The notes beneath the pieces were generated by a model. The model searched no databases, was not told where the DNA came from, and worked only from the letters and a program-made list of their open reading frames with translations. Below, piece by piece: positions 24,431 through 34,073 of a DNA stretch of 64,000 bases. Source of the stretch: Geodermatophilaceae bacterium URHA0031 (GTDB lineage Bacteria > Actinomycetota > Actinomycetes > Mycobacteriales > Geodermatophilaceae); contig JHVP01000003.1 of assembly GCA_000620205.1 (NCBI GenBank), positions 434,001 to 498,000 of the forward strand. The letters are read 5' to 3'. Every line of letters begins with the position of its first letter. Position 1 is the first letter of the stretch. A program made the translations under genes and the position numbers.

Positions 24431-27244
24431 ATGAGCGCACCGCAGCAGTCGGACGGAGACCCCGCCCGCATCGCAGGAACCCCTCGCGCGGTCATCACCG
24501 ACGGGCGGTCCAGCCAACTCCCGGACACCGACCCCGACGAGACGCAGGAGTGGCTGGACTCGCTGGACGCGGTCGTCGACCACGCCGGCCGTGGTCGAGC
24601 GCGCTACCTGATGCTCCGCATGATCGAGCGCAGTCGTGAGCAGCAGGTCGGCGTCCCCGCCCTGCGCAGCACCGACTACATCAACACCATCCCGCCGGAG
24701 CAGGAGCCGTGGTTCCCCGGCGACGAGGACGTCGAGCGGCGGATCCGCGCCTACATCCGCTGGAACGCCGCGATCATGGTCCACCGCGCGCAGCGGCCGG
24801 GGATCGGCGTCGGCGGCCACATCTCCTCCTACGCGTCGTCCGCATCGCTCTACGAGGTGGGCTTCAACCACTTCTTCAAGGGCAAGGACCACCCCAGCGG
24901 TGGCGACCAGATCTACTTCCAGGGCCACGCCTCCCCCGGCGTCTACGCCCGCGCCTACCTCGAGGGCCGGCTCGACGAGCACCAGCTCGACGGGTTCCGC
25001 CAGGAGGTCAGCCACCCCGGCGGCGGGCTGTCCTCCTACCCGCACCCCCGGCTGATGCCGGACTTCTGGGAGTTCCCCACCGTCTCGATGGGCCTCGGCC
25101 CGATGAACGCGATCTACCAGGCGCGGTTCAACCGCTACCTGCGCGACCGCGGCATCGCCGACACCTCCGACCAGCACGTGTGGGCCTTCCTCGGTGACGG
25201 CGAGATGGACGAGCCGGAGTCGCTCGGCCCGATCGGTCTGGCCGCCCGCGAGGAGCTGGACAACCTCACCTTCGTCATCAACTGCAACCTGCAGCGCCTC
25301 GACGGCCCGGTACGCGGCAACGGCAAGGTCATCCAGGAGCTCGAGTCCTTCTTCCGCGGCGCCGGCTGGAACGTCATCAAGGTGATCTGGGGCCGCGGCT
25401 GGGACAAGCTGCTGGCCGCCGACCGCGACGGCGCGCTGGTCAACCTGATGAACCAGACGCCCGACGGCGACTACCAGACCTACAAGGCCGAGGACGGCGC
25501 CTACGTCCGCGAGCACTTCTTCGGTCGCGACCCGCGCACCCGCAAGCTGGTCGAGGGGATGAGCGACAAGGAGGTCTGGGACCTCGCCCGCGGTGGCCAC
25601 GACTACCGCAAGGTCTACGCGGCCTACAAGGCGGCCGTGGAGCACAAGGGCTCCCCGACGGTCATCCTCGCCAAGACCATCAAGGGCTGGACGCTGGGCA
25701 ACCACTTCGAGGGCCGCAACTCCACCCACCAGATGAAGAAGCTGACGGCGGAGGACCTGGCGAACTTCCGCGACCGGCTGTACCTGCCGATCCCGGACGA
25801 GCAGCTGGACAAGACCCTGCCGCCCTACTACAAGCCGGCCGCCGACTCCGACGAGATGCAGTACATGCTCGAGCGCCGTCGCCAGCTGGGCGGTGCGGTG
25901 CCCCGCCGCCGGTCGGAGCACAAGCTGCTGAAGGCCCCCGACGACAAGGCCTTCGAGGTCGTCCGGCGGGGCTCGGGCAAGCAGGAGGTCGCCACCACGA
26001 TGGCGTTCGTCCGGCTGCTCAAGGAGCTCATCAAGGACCCCGAGCTCGGCCCCCGCTTCGTCCCGGTCATCCCCGACGAGGCCCGCACCTTCGGGCTGGA
26101 CTCGCTGTTCCCGACGAAGAAGATCTACAACCCGCACGGCCAGAACTACACGTCGGTCGACCGCGAGCTGATGCTGGCCTACAAGGAGTCCACGACCGGG
26201 CAGATCCTGCACGAGGGGATCAACGAGGCCGGCTCGTCGGCGTCGTTCATCGCCGCCGGCACGTCGTACGCGACGCACGGCGAGGCCATGATCCCGATCT
26301 ACATCTTCTACTCGATGTTCGGGTTCCAGCGGACCGGTGACGAGTTCTGGGCCGCCGGTGACCAGATGACCCGCGGCTTCCTGCTCGGTGCCACCGCCGG
26401 GCGCACCACCCTCAACGGGGAGGGCCTGCAGCACGAGGACGGGCACTCGCTGCTGCTGGCGGAGACCAACCCGGCCGTCGTCTCCTACGACCCGGCGTTC
26501 TCCTACGAGCTCGGGCACATCGTCAAGGACGCCCTGCGCCGGATGTACGGCGAGGACCCGGGCGCTCCGCTGGGCGGGCACCGCGACCCGAATGTCATGT
26601 ACTACCTGACGGTCTACAACGAGCCCTACGCCCAGCCGGCCGAGCCCGAGGGCCTCGACGTCACCGGCCTGCTGGCCGGCATGTACCGCTACGCCGAGGG
26701 GCCGCAGCTCGACGACCGCCCCAAGGCGCAGGTGCTCGCCTCCGGCGTCGCGGTGCCGTGGGCGCTGCGGGCCCAGCAGCTGCTGGCCGACGACTGGGGG
26801 GTGTCGGCCGACGTCTGGTCGGTCACCTCGTGGAACGAGCTGCGCCGCCAGGCGGTCCAGGTCGACGAGTGGAACCTGCTCAACCCGGGCGAGGAGCCCC
26901 AGGTCCCCTTCGTCACCCAGCAGCTGGCCGAGGCCGCCGGTCCGGTCGTCGCGGTGTCGGACTGGATGAAGGCGGTGCCGGACCTGCTGGCGCCGTTCGT
27001 CCCGGGCGGCCTCGTGTCGCTGGGCACCGACGGGTTCGGGCTGTCCGACACCCGCCCGGCGCTGCGGCGGCACTTCCGGGTGGACGCCGAGTCGATCGTC
27101 GTCCGCACCCTGGCCGCGCTGGCCACCCGCGGCGAGGTCGAGCGGGACGTCGTCCGGCAGGCCGTCGAGAAGTACCAGATCGGCGACGTGCAGGCGGCTC
27201 CCGAGGACACCACCACCACCCCGGAGCAGCAGCCGGAGGCGTGA
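24431..27244 (+). CDS. aceE: Pyruvate dehydrogenase E1 component AceE (homodimeric type)
   Basis: This 937-residue thiamine-diphosphate enzyme decarboxylates pyruvate and acetylates the lipoyl domain of E2, feeding acetyl-CoA. Visible blocks: [19 protein letters not shown] at the start, [40 protein letters not shown], the TPP site [10 protein letters not shown] (from residue 255) running to [20 protein letters not shown], and the E1 beta-like part with [22 protein letters not shown] and [10 protein letters not shown]. Length and order match the fused E1 of gammaproteobacteria and actinobacteria. E2 and E3 genes are not nearby. It lies upstream of the fatty acid synthesis cluster, which uses the acetyl-CoA. 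The 3' end is a 15-bp-stem terminator. Confidence 0.97.
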   Translation: MSAPQQSDGDPARIAGTPRAVITDGRSSQLPDTDPDETQEWLDSLDAVVDHAGRGRARYLMLRMIERSREQQVGVPALRSTDYINTIPPEQEPWFPGDEDVERRIRAYIRWNAAIMVHRAQRPGIGVGGHISSYASSASLYEVGFNHFFKGKDHPSGGDQIYFQGHASPGVYARAYLEGRLDEHQLDGFRQEVSHPGGGLSSYPHPRLMPDFWEFPTVSMGLGPMNAIYQARFNRYLRDRGIADTSDQHVWAFLGDGEMDEPESLGPIGLAAREELDNLTFVINCNLQRLDGPVRGNGKVIQELESFFRGAGWNVIKVIWGRGWDKLLAADRDGALVNLMNQTPDGDYQTYKAEDGAYVREHFFGRDPRTRKLVEGMSDKEVWDLARGGHDYRKVYAAYKAAVEHKGSPTVILAKTIKGWTLGNHFEGRNSTHQMKKLTAEDLANFRDRLYLPIPDEQLDKTLPPYYKPAADSDEMQYMLERRRQLGGAVPRRRSEHKLLKAPDDKAFEVVRRGSGKQEVATTMAFVRLLKELIKDPELGPRFVPVIPDEARTFGLDSLFPTKKIYNPHGQNYTSVDRELMLAYKESTTGQILHEGINEAGSSASFIAAGTSYATHGEAMIPIYIFYSMFGFQRTGDEFWAAGDQMTRGFLLGATAGRTTLNGEGLQHEDGHSLLLAETNPAVVSYDPAFSYELGHIVKDALRRMYGEDPGAPLGGHRDPNVMYYLTVYNEPYAQPAEPEGLDVTGLLAGMYRYAEGPQLDDRPKAQVLASGVAVPWALRAQQLLADDWGVSADVWSVTSWNELRRQAVQVDEWNLLNPGEEPQVPFVTQQLAEAAGPVVAVSDWMKAVPDLLAPFVPGGLVSLGTDGFGLSDTRPALRRHFRVDAESIVVRTLAALATRGEVERDVVRQAVEKYQIGDVQAAPEDTTTTPEQQPEA

Positions 27245-27252
27245 GCCCCGCA

Positions 27253-27294
27253 GTGGAGTGCCAGCGCTCGGAAAGTGATGCGCTGGCACTCCAC
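27253..27294. terminator. Bidirectional terminator between aceE and the M20 gene
   Basis: Perfect 15-bp arms GTGGAGTGCCAGCGC (27253-27267) and GCGCTGGCACTCCAC (27280-27294) with a 12-nt loop stand midway between two convergent stop codons (27244 and 27300). It can serve both strands. Confidence 0.85.
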
Positions 27295-27299
27295 CCGGC

Positions 27300-28505
27300 T
27301 CAGCCGGCGAGGGCCTGCAGCGCCATCCGGGCGTACAGCGCCACGCCGTTGGGCAGGGCGTCCTCGTCGAACCGGACGTGGTTGGAGTGGTTGCCCGGCG
27401 CGGTCCCCGGGTCCAGCTCCGGCGGGCAGGCACCGAGGAACGCCATCGCGCCGGGCACCCGCTCCAGCACGTAGGAGAAGTCCTCGGCGCCCATCAGCGG
27501 CACCGGCATGACCGCGCTGTTCTCCGCGCCGAGCAGCGCGGCGGCGGTCGCGGTCACCTGGGCGGCGACGTCGGCGTCGTTCACGGTCACCGGGTAGCCC
27601 TCGACGTGCACGAACTCCGCCGTCATGTCGTGGGCCAGCGCCACGTGCTCCCCCACCCGCTGCACCGAGGCCAGGACGTCGGCCCGCCGCTCCGGCGACA
27701 GGGTGCGGATCGTCCCGTGCACCAGCGCGGTCTCCGGGATGACGTTGTCGGTCTGACCCGCCTCCAGGTGGCCGACGGTCACCACGGCCGGGTCGAAGAC
27801 GTCGGTGCGCCGGGTGACCATCGACTGCAGCGCCAGGATGATCTCGGCGGCCACCGGCACCGGGTCCGCGGCCAGGTGCGGCGTCGACGCGTGCCCACCG
27901 CGGCCGTGCACGGTGAGCGTCCACTGGTCCGCCGAGGCCATCATCGGGCCGGGCCGGACGTTGATGGTGCCGGTGCGCCACATGGTCGAGATGTGCAGCG
28001 CGAACGCGCCGCTCACCGGCGCCTCCGGGACGGCGTCGAGCAGCCCCTCCTCCAGCATGAAGCGGGCACCGTGGTGGCCCTCCTCGCCCGGCTGCACCAT
28101 GAACACGACCTGGCCGGCGAGAGCGTCGCGGCGCTCGCTGAGCAGCCGGGCCGCGCCCAGCAGCATCGCCACGTGGGTGTCGTGGCCGCACGCGTGCATC
28201 ACGCCGGGCACCTCGGAGGCGAAGTCCAGGCCGGTGTCCTCGTGCACCGGCAGCGCGTCCATGTCGGCGCGCAGCAGGTAGGTCGGGCCCGGGCGGGCAC
28301 CGCGGAGCACGCCGACCACCGAGCTGGTGCTGGAGCCGGTGGTCACCTCGATCGGCAGCTCGGCGAAGGCCTCCAGCACGATCGCCTGCGTCCTCGGCAG
28401 GTGCAGGCCGATCTCGGGCTGGCGGTGCAGGCGACGGCGGAGGTCGACGGTGCGGGCGGCGTCGGCGCGGGCGGCGGCGAGCAGGTCAGCAGCAGGGGCG
28501 GTCAT
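27300..28505 (-). CDS. M20 family metallo-amidohydrolase
   Basis: The 401-residue enzyme belongs to the M20/AmhX-type aminoacylase group: LRRRLHRQPEIGLHLPRTQ, LLRADMDALPVHEDTGLDFASE, MHACGHDTHVAML, MVQPGEEGHHGARFMLEEG, the dimerisation-domain VHGRGGHASTPHLAADPV and the late metal motif VPLMGAEDFSYVLE. It should use two Zn or Mn ions to cleave N-acyl groups from amino acids or related compounds; the substrate is not evident. The ATG at 28505 begins at the family N-terminus; a longer frame to 28718 runs into the neighbouring gene. Confidence 0.9.
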   Translation of the reverse strand: MTAPAADLLAAARADAARTVDLRRRLHRQPEIGLHLPRTQAIVLEAFAELPIEVTTGSSTSSVVGVLRGARPGPTYLLRADMDALPVHEDTGLDFASEVPGVMHACGHDTHVAMLLGAARLLSERRDALAGQVVFMVQPGEEGHHGARFMLEEGLLDAVPEAPVSGAFALHISTMWRTGTINVRPGPMMASADQWTLTVHGRGGHASTPHLAADPVPVAAEIILALQSMVTRRTDVFDPAVVTVGHLEAGQTDNVIPETALVHGTIRTLSPERRADVLASVQRVGEHVALAHDMTAEFVHVEGYPVTVNDADVAAQVTATAAALLGAENSAVMPVPLMGAEDFSYVLERVPGAMAFLGACPPELDPGTAPGNHSNHVRFDEDALPNGVALYARMALQALAG

Positions 28506-28565
28506 GCCGCCCAGTCTGTAGCAACGCTCAGGATCCGGGGAGGCGGAGCACGGCACCCGGGCCGC

Positions 28566-28571
28566 TAGTCT
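28566..28571 (+). promoter_or_regulatory. Leaderless -10 box before the DinB/maleylpyruvate-isomerase-like gene
   Basis: TAGTCT ends seven nt before the ATG at 28579, there is no Shine-Dalgarno, and the -35 region is poor. The spacing places the transcription start at or next to the A of the ATG. Confidence 0.45.
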
Positions 28572-28578
28572 CCGGCGC

Positions 28579-29193
28579 ATGGTCGTGAGCTGGGCCGACG
28601 CCCGGACGGCGTTCTCCGACGCCGCGGGGTCCTTCCTGCGCACGGTGTCGCTGGTGGAGGACCGGTGGGCCGAGCCCGGCCTCGGCGAGTGGGACGTCCG
28701 CGCACTCGTCGGCCACACCAGCCGGGCCCTGCTGACCGTCGAGACCTACCTCGACCGGCCGGCCGCGGCCGTCGAGGTCGCCTCCGCCGTCGACTACTTC
28801 TCGGCGGCCACCGCCACCGGCGACCCGGCTGCCGTCACCGCGCGCGGGCGGGACGCAGGCGAGGCCCTCGGTCCGGCACCCGCCGCGGCGGTGGCCGAGA
28901 TCGCCGAGCGCGTGCTCGCGCTGGTCGGCACCCGGGACGGCAGCGAGCTGGTGACGACGATCGCCGGCGGCATGCGGCTGGTGGACTACCTGCCGACCCG
29001 GACGTTCGAGCTCGTGGTGCACACCCTGGACCTCGCCCGGGCGCTGTCGGCACCGCTGGAGATCCCCGCGCGACCGGCGGCGCAGGCCCTCGCGCTGGTC
29101 GCCGACCTCGCGGTGACGCGCGGACGGGCCGGGGACCTGCTGCTGCTCGCCACCGGCCGACCCGGACCGGCAGCGGGCTTCTCCGTCCTCTGA
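28579..29193 (+). CDS. Maleylpyruvate isomerase-type (DinB superfamily) protein
   Basis: The 204-residue protein follows the TIGR03083 pattern of mycothiol-dependent DinB-like enzymes: a four-helix bundle with WDVRALVGHTSRALLTVETYL near residues 34-55 and the second metal motif RTFELVVHTLDLARAL near residues 140-155. The helix-1 GH plus HTLDLAR residues form the metal and thiol site. Actinomycetes carry many paralogues with unknown substrates. A TAGTCT box seven nt before the ATG suggests a leaderless mRNA. It is divergent from the M20 gene with 73 bp between them. Confidence 0.8.
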   Translation: MVVSWADARTAFSDAAGSFLRTVSLVEDRWAEPGLGEWDVRALVGHTSRALLTVETYLDRPAAAVEVASAVDYFSAATATGDPAAVTARGRDAGEALGPAPAAAVAEIAERVLALVGTRDGSELVTTIAGGMRLVDYLPTRTFELVVHTLDLARALSAPLEIPARPAAQALALVADLAVTRGRAGDLLLLATGRPGPAAGFSVL

Positions 29194-29206
29194 CCCGGCG
29201 GGGGCC

Positions 29207-29737
29207 TCAGCCGGCCCAGGCGGGACGCGCGGCGTCCAGCTGCCACACGCAGACGAAGGCCCCAGCGGGGACCGGCTCCTCGCCGACGGCGGTCGCGACG
29301 TCGCCGTCCCGGACGACGACGCGCAGCCCGGGTGGGACGTCCGGCCCTGCCGCGCCGGTCCACAGCCGGGCGTCGGCGCGACCGAGGTCCACCCAGCCGG
29401 TCGGCCGCAGCAGCACGTCGTGCGCGGGCTGGCCCGCCGGTTCGGCCGACCGCAGGTAGGTCTGCAGCACGTGCGCTCCCCCGGCGCCGGCCACCTCGTC
29501 GTGCTCGAGGCCCCGGCCGGCCCGCAGCAGCGCCACGTCCCCCGGCCCGAGCACCGCCTCCCGCCCCCAGGCGTGCCGCAGCGAGCCGGCCAGCACGACC
29601 GCCACGACGTCGACGGCGGCGTGCGGGTGCCGCCCGTACCCGGCGCCCGGACCGAGCCGGTCGTCGGCAAGCCGCAGCAACGGCCCCAGCGACCCGTCGT
29701 CGGGGGCGAGCAGGACGCGGGAGTCCAGCACCGTCAC
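29207..29737 (-). CDS. Pirin-like cupin protein
   Basis: A 176-residue bicupin: the first cupin has GAGYGRHPHAAVDVVAVVLAGSLRHAWG and PGDVALLRAGRGLEHDE, the pirin/YhhW pattern with metal-binding His and Glu residues; the C-terminal half (VVRDGDVATAVGEEPVPAGAFVCVWQLD) is the second barrel. Members are iron or copper quercetinase-like oxygenases or redox regulators. The GTG start at 29737 overlaps the PAP2 stop by four bases (GTGA), so it is translated after the phosphatase gene. Confidence 0.78.
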   Translation of the reverse strand: MTVLDSRVLLAPDDGSLGPLLRLADDRLGPGAGYGRHPHAAVDVVAVVLAGSLRHAWGREAVLGPGDVALLRAGRGLEHDEVAGAGGAHVLQTYLRSAEPAGQPAHDVLLRPTGWVDLGRADARLWTGAAGPDVPPGLRVVVRDGDVATAVGEEPVPAGAFVCVWQLDAARPAWAG

Positions 29738-30429
29738 GGCGTCCTCCGGCTCAGGGCGGCGCGGTGCCCGGGCAGGGCACCGAAGACCAGCGCGACCAGC
29801 AGCGTCCAGCCCAGGCCGAGGGCCCAGCCGCCCAGCACGTCGGTCAGGTAGTGCACGCCCAGCCACATCCGGGTGAGCCCGACCAGCAGCACCAGCGCCA
29901 CGCCCAGCGCCAGCCAGGTCCGCCGGGCGGGGGGCGCCAGCAGCGGCCAGGCCAGGACCAGCACGATCGTCACCAGCGTGACGATCCCCGAGGAGTGACC
30001 GCTGGGGAAGCCGAAGGACGTGTAGCCGGCGCCACCCTCGGTGAACTGCGGTCGCAGCCGGCCCACCGCGTCCTTGAGCAGCGTGGTCAGCGGTCCCACC
30101 CCGGCGGCGGCGACGAACACCCAGGCCGCCGTCCACCAGGCGCGGCGCAGCAGCAGCCAGGCCAGGACGGGCAGCAGCACGACCGCGCGGCTGGCCGACA
30201 GCCCGGGCGCGGTGGCGACCTGCAGCAGCACCTCGGTCCACCGGGACCGGCCGTCGCCGGCGTAGAGCGCCGTGGCCACCTCCCGGTCGACGTCCGGCAG
30301 CGGGGCGACGCCGGTGGTCACCGCCCAGGCGAGCAGCGCGACCACCACCGCGGACCCGGCGACGGCCAGCCAGGCCGGGACGACGGACGTCGCGCGGCTG
30401 CGGGTCTGACCCGGATGGGCGGGGTGCAC
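29734..30429 (-). CDS. PAP2-family membrane phosphatase
   Basis: The 231-residue protein has about six membrane helices and the three phosphatase motifs KDAVGRLRP, PSGHSSG and RMWLGVHYLTDVLGG (catalytic His in the last two). Such enzymes dephosphorylate phosphatidic acid, diacylglycerol pyrophosphate or polyprenyl diphosphates at the membrane face. It begins at a GTG (30429) with TGGAG very close upstream, and its stop overlaps the start of the cupin gene by 4 bp. It is divergent from fasR with 44 bp between starts. Confidence 0.88.
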   Translation of the reverse strand: MHPAHPGQTRSRATSVVPAWLAVAGSAVVVALLAWAVTTGVAPLPDVDREVATALYAGDGRSRWTEVLLQVATAPGLSASRAVVLLPVLAWLLLRRAWWTAAWVFVAAAGVGPLTTLLKDAVGRLRPQFTEGGAGYTSFGFPSGHSSGIVTLVTIVLVLAWPLLAPPARRTWLALGVALVLLVGLTRMWLGVHYLTDVLGGWALGLGWTLLVALVFGALPGHRAALSRRTP

Positions 30430-30473
30430 CGCTCCACGATCCCTGACGGCGCGCGCCGTGACACGCTGGCGGC

Positions 30474-31658
30474 GTGCAGGCAGCAGCGCGCGGGGCGACC
30501 CAGCCGTCGGAGGCGACGCTGCGCCGGCTCGAGCGGGCCTCCGGCGCCCTGGCCACCCAGGCGGTGGCCCGGATGGACGAGGAGCTCTCCTGGTTCCGCG
30601 CCATGCCGGCCGCGCAGCGCTCCTGGGTCACCATCGTCGCGCAGGCCGGCATCGCCTCGCTGGTCGAGTGGTGCCGCAACCCCGGCCGCCCGCCGCGGCT
30701 GACCGGCGAGGTGTTCGGCGCCGCGCCCCGCGAGCTGATGCACGCCGTCCCGCTCCGCCGGTCGGTCGACCTGATCAAGGTGACGGTCGAGGTGGTCGAG
30801 GACCGGGTCGAGCAGGTCGCCGAGCCCGGGGACGTCGAGCGGCTGCGGCTGACCGTGCTGCAGTTCAGCCGGGAGATCGCCTTCGCCGTCGCGCACGTCT
30901 ACGCCAGCTACGCCGAGAACCGCGGCGCCTGGGACGCCCGCCTGGAGGCCCTCGTCGTGGACGCGCTGGTGCGCGGCGACCGCGCCGAGGAGCTGCCCGG
31001 CCGCGCCGCCGCGCTCGGCTGGGCGGACACCGAGCCGGTGGTGGTGGTCGTCGGCTCGGCTCCCCCGGGTGAGCAGGACTCCAGCACCGCCGTCCGCCGG
31101 GCCGCCCGCTCGATGGGCTGCGAGGTGCTGGTCGGGGTGCACGCCGACGAGCTGGTCGTCGTCCTGGGCGGCGGGCCCGACCTCACCGCGGTCACCTCCC
31201 GGGTCTGCCGGGAGTTCGGTGCCGGCCCCGTCGTCGTCGGCCCGCGGGTCGACTCGCTCGCGCACGCCGGGGAGTCCGCCTCCGCCGCCCTGGCCGGCCT
31301 GCACGCCGCCGCCGCCTGGCCCGATGCGCCGCGGCCGGTGCCGGCCGACGCGCTGCTGCCCGAGCGCGCCCTGGACGGCGACCCGCTGGCCCGCGCCGCA
31401 CTGGCCGAGCAGGTGGCGATGCCGCTGCAGTCCGCGGGCCCCGAGCTGCTGGAGACGGTGCGGACCGTGCTGGGCAACGGCGGCAACCTGGAGGCCACCG
31501 CGCGGGCGCTGTTCGTGCACACCAACACCGTCCGGTACCGGCTCAAGCGGGCGGCGGAGATCACCGGGTTCTCCGCCACCGACCCGCGCGGGGCCTGGAC
31601 CCTGCAGCTCGCGCTGGCCCTCGGCCAGCTGGAGGGCGACCGCTCGCTCTGGCACTGA
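30474..31658 (+). CDS. fasR: PucR-family regulator of fatty acid synthesis (FasR-like)
   Basis: The 394-residue protein has the PucR architecture: an N-terminal RsbRD/GGDEF-like region, a central GGDEF-like part and a C-terminal helix-turn-helix (LLETVRTVLGNGGNLEATAR, then LFVHTNTVRYRLKRAAEITG). In Streptomyces coelicolor the protein at this place, FasR, activates the fabD-fabH-acpP-fabF operon; M. tuberculosis Rv2242 is in the equivalent position. The same role is inferred here from position and family. It is followed by a 162-bp gap with an inverted repeat before fabD. The GTG at 30474 has no ribosome site. Confidence 0.85.
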   Translation: MQAAARGATQPSEATLRRLERASGALATQAVARMDEELSWFRAMPAAQRSWVTIVAQAGIASLVEWCRNPGRPPRLTGEVFGAAPRELMHAVPLRRSVDLIKVTVEVVEDRVEQVAEPGDVERLRLTVLQFSREIAFAVAHVYASYAENRGAWDARLEALVVDALVRGDRAEELPGRAAALGWADTEPVVVVVGSAPPGEQDSSTAVRRAARSMGCEVLVGVHADELVVVLGGGPDLTAVTSRVCREFGAGPVVVGPRVDSLAHAGESASAALAGLHAAAAWPDAPRPVPADALLPERALDGDPLARAALAEQVAMPLQSAGPELLETVRTVLGNGGNLEATARALFVHTNTVRYRLKRAAEITGFSATDPRGAWTLQLALALGQLEGDRSLWH

Positions 31659-31735
31659 CGGTCGGCTCGGGGAGGGCCGTCGTTGTGGCCTCCGCCACCG
31701 ACACGCGGTCCCAGCTCGAGTTGCGGGGCCGCCTT

Positions 31736-31752
31736 TTGGAGGGATCCTCCAA
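31736..31752. promoter_or_regulatory. Inverted repeat upstream of fabD, candidate FasR operator
   Basis: TTGGAGG (31736-31742) and CCTCCAA (31746-31752) form a 7-bp dyad with a 3-nt centre, 69 bp upstream of the fabD start and inside the only long gap of the fas cluster. It sits in a locally T-rich stretch. FasR is known to act on this promoter region in Streptomyces, but the site sequence here is a guess. CACGGT six nt before the fabD GTG could be a leaderless -10. Confidence 0.4.
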
Positions 31753-31820
31753 GAACACCCGTGTGTTGTTCGTGGGTGACCGCATCCCGCGGGGACCCCT
31801 CCACCTGGCACGGTGAACAG

Positions 31821-33020
31821 GTGCTTGCCGTCCTCGCCCCCGGACAGGGTGCCCAGAAGCCCGGGATGCTCACCGACTGGCTCGGCCTCCCCGGCGCCGA
31901 GCCGTTCTTCCGGTGGGCCGGTGCGATCGCCGACGCCGACCTGCTGGAGCTCGGCACGACCGGTGACGCCGAGGCCATCAAGGACACCGCGGTGACCCAG
32001 CCGCTCGTCGTCGCGATGAGCCTCTTCATCGCCCGCGAGCTCGGCGGGATGCCCGGTCCGGTGGTGCACACGCCCCAGGCCGGCCGGGACGTCGTCATCA
32101 CCGGGCACAGCGTCGGCGAGCTCACCGCCGCCGCGCTGGCCGGCGTGCTCTCGGTCGAGGCGGCGATCGCGCTCACCGCCGTCCGCGGCCGGGCGATGGC
32201 TCGGTCCTGCGCGCAGACGCCGACCGGCATGTCCGCCGTCATCGGCGGTGACCCCGACGAGGTGCTCGCCGTTCTCGAGCGGCACGGCCTCGTCCCGGCC
32301 AACCGCAACGGCGGCGGGCAGGTCGTGGCCGCCGGCTCCCTCGAGGCCCTGGACGCGCTCAAGGCCGACCCGCCGGCGAAGGCACGGATCGTGCCGCTGT
32401 CGGTGGCCGGCGCCTTCCACACCTCCTACATGTCCTCGGCCCGCGAGGAGCTCGAGGGCCTGGTCGGCGGCCTGCGCCCGGCCGATCCCAGCCGGCTGCT
32501 GCTGTCGAACGCCGACGGCGCCGCCGTCGTCGACGGCGCGGAGGTCGTCTCCCGGCTGGTCAGCCAGGTCACCAGCCCGGTGCGCTTCGACGCCTGCCTG
32601 GCGACCCTGCGCGACCTCGGGGTCACCGCCGTCCTGGAGCTCCCCCCGGCCGGCGCGCTCGCCGGCCTGGCCAAGCGGGAGTGGAAGGGCACCGGCATCG
32701 AGGTGCTGGCGCTCAGCAGCCCGGCCGACCTGGACCGGGCCCGCGAGCTGATCGCCGCCGAGCGGGGCCGCGCCGAGGGCGAGCACGCCCCTGACTGGCG
32801 GGTCGTCGTCTCCCCCGTCCGCGGCACCGTCAGCCCCGCCGAGGTGCCCGAGGGCACCTCCCTGCCGGCCGGCTCCCCGCTCGGCTGCGTCCGCAGCCGC
32901 CGCGAGGAGGTCAAGGTCTCGGCCGGCTACGACGGCGTCCTCGCCGAGTGGCTGGTCCAGGACGGCGACCTCGTCGACGCCGGCGACCCCATCGCCCGTC
33001 TCTACCCGGAGGTCTCGTGA
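31821..33020 (+). CDS. fabD: Malonyl-CoA:ACP transacylase FabD fused to a biotinyl/lipoyl-like domain
   Basis: FabD moves malonyl from CoA to ACP. Residues 1-310 hold the acyltransferase: LAPGQGAQ, GHSVGE with catalytic Ser97, RGRAMA, and GAFHTSYM with His200. The usual protein ends near 310 residues. Here about 75 more residues follow (from 322, WRVVVSPVRGTVSPAEV to YDGVLAEWLVQDGDLVDAGD, then PIARLYPEVS), a sandwich-barrel fold like biotin or lipoyl carriers. The position of the modified Lys appears to be Arg in SRREEV, so the domain is probably not biotinylated. The GTG at 31821 gives the normal FabD start; the stop overlaps the fabH start by 4 bp. Confidence 0.93.
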   Translation: MLAVLAPGQGAQKPGMLTDWLGLPGAEPFFRWAGAIADADLLELGTTGDAEAIKDTAVTQPLVVAMSLFIARELGGMPGPVVHTPQAGRDVVITGHSVGELTAAALAGVLSVEAAIALTAVRGRAMARSCAQTPTGMSAVIGGDPDEVLAVLERHGLVPANRNGGGQVVAAGSLEALDALKADPPAKARIVPLSVAGAFHTSYMSSAREELEGLVGGLRPADPSRLLLSNADGAAVVDGAEVVSRLVSQVTSPVRFDACLATLRDLGVTAVLELPPAGALAGLAKREWKGTGIEVLALSSPADLDRARELIAAERGRAEGEHAPDWRVVVSPVRGTVSPAEVPEGTSLPAGSPLGCVRSRREEVKVSAGYDGVLAEWLVQDGDLVDAGDPIARLYPEVS

Positions 33021-33985
33021 CCAGCATCAAGATGCGGCCGGGTGCACCCGGCGCGCAGATCCTCGGCCTCGGGGCCTACCGGCCCCGCCGCCGGGTCACC
33101 AACGACGAGCTCGCCCAGACGATGGACACCAACGACGAGTGGATCCAGACCCGGGTCGGCATCGCCGAGCGCCGGTGGGCCTCCGAGGACGAGACGCTGG
33201 TCGAGATGGCCTGCGCAGCGGGCGGCAAGGCCCTGGCGGCCAGCGGGCTCGGTCCCGACGAGGTCGACCTGGTCATCCTGGCCAGCGCCAGCCTGCGCGC
33301 GCCGATCCCGGGCATCGGGCCGCAGGTCGCGCACCGGCTGGGCATCCCCCGCCCCGGCGCGTTCGACCTCAACGCCGGGTGCGCCGGGTTCTGCTACGCC
33401 CTGGGCATGGCCTCCGACGCGATCCGCAGCGGCGATGCGCGGAACGCGCTCGTGGTCGGGGTCGAGCGGCTGACCGACGTCACCGACATGACGGACCGGA
33501 GCACCGCGGTGATCTTCGCCGACGGCGCGGGCGCCGCCGTGCTCGGGGCCGCTCAGGAGCCGGGCGTCGGCCCGGTCGCCTGGGGCAGCGACGGCGACCA
33601 GTACACCGCCATCGAGATCGCCGCCGGGCGCTCGACGATGACCATGGCCGGCCAGGCGGTCTACCGCTGGGCGACGACCAAGCTCACCGAGACGCTCACC
33701 GAGGCGATGGACAAGGCCGGCGTCACCGCCGCCGACATCGACGTCTTCGCCCCGCACCAGGCCAACCTGCGGATCATCGAGTCGATGGTCAAGAAGCTCG
33801 GGTTCGGCGAGGACACCGTCGTCGCCCGGGACATCGTGCAGTCCGGCAACACCTCGGCCGCCTCCGTCCCGCTGGCGCTCACCGCGCTGCTGGAGTCCGG
33901 CGAGGCCAAGTCCGGTGACCTGGCCCTGGTGCTCGGCTACGGCGCGGGGCTCACCTTCGCCGGCCAGGTGCTGCGGCTGCCCTGA
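33017..33985 (+). CDS. fabH: 3-oxoacyl-ACP synthase III FabH
   Basis: FabH starts fatty acid synthesis by condensing acyl-CoA with malonyl-ACP. The 322-residue enzyme has the Cys122-His247-Asn278 triad in NAGCAGFCYAL, FAPHQANLRI and QSGNTSAAS, plus TNDEWIQTRVGIAERR at the substrate entrance. The typical branched-chain primer preference of actinomycete FabH is likely but not visible. GTG at 33017 has GGAGG immediately upstream and overlaps the fabD stop (GTGA), so the two are coupled. Confidence 0.96.
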   Translation: MTSIKMRPGAPGAQILGLGAYRPRRRVTNDELAQTMDTNDEWIQTRVGIAERRWASEDETLVEMACAAGGKALAASGLGPDEVDLVILASASLRAPIPGIGPQVAHRLGIPRPGAFDLNAGCAGFCYALGMASDAIRSGDARNALVVGVERLTDVTDMTDRSTAVIFADGAGAAVLGAAQEPGVGPVAWGSDGDQYTAIEIAAGRSTMTMAGQAVYRWATTKLTETLTEAMDKAGVTAADIDVFAPHQANLRIIESMVKKLGFGEDTVVARDIVQSGNTSAASVPLALTALLESGEAKSGDLALVLGYGAGLTFAGQVLRLP

Positions 33986-33997
33986 CCCCCACATCTG

Positions 33998-34043
33998 CCG
34001 GGACACCCGTCCCGGACGACGGCGGCGGACCGCTCCCGGTCCG
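33998..34043 (+). promoter_or_regulatory. Two hairpins in the fabH-acpP gap
   Basis: CCGGGAC (33998-34004) pairs with GTCCCGG (34009-34015), and CGGACC (34026-34031) with GGTCCG (34038-34043). They may protect the downstream acpP mRNA, or attenuate read-through; ACP is normally needed in much larger amounts than the enzymes around it. Confidence 0.45.
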
Positions 34044-34073
34044 GCGTCATCCAGTTCGTAGAGAGGACCCCGC

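Noticed and set aside
24314-27433. Open frame of about 1040 codons opposite aceE
   Set aside because: Perfect antisense shadow of aceE with Val/Leu/Gly/Asp-rich low-complexity product.
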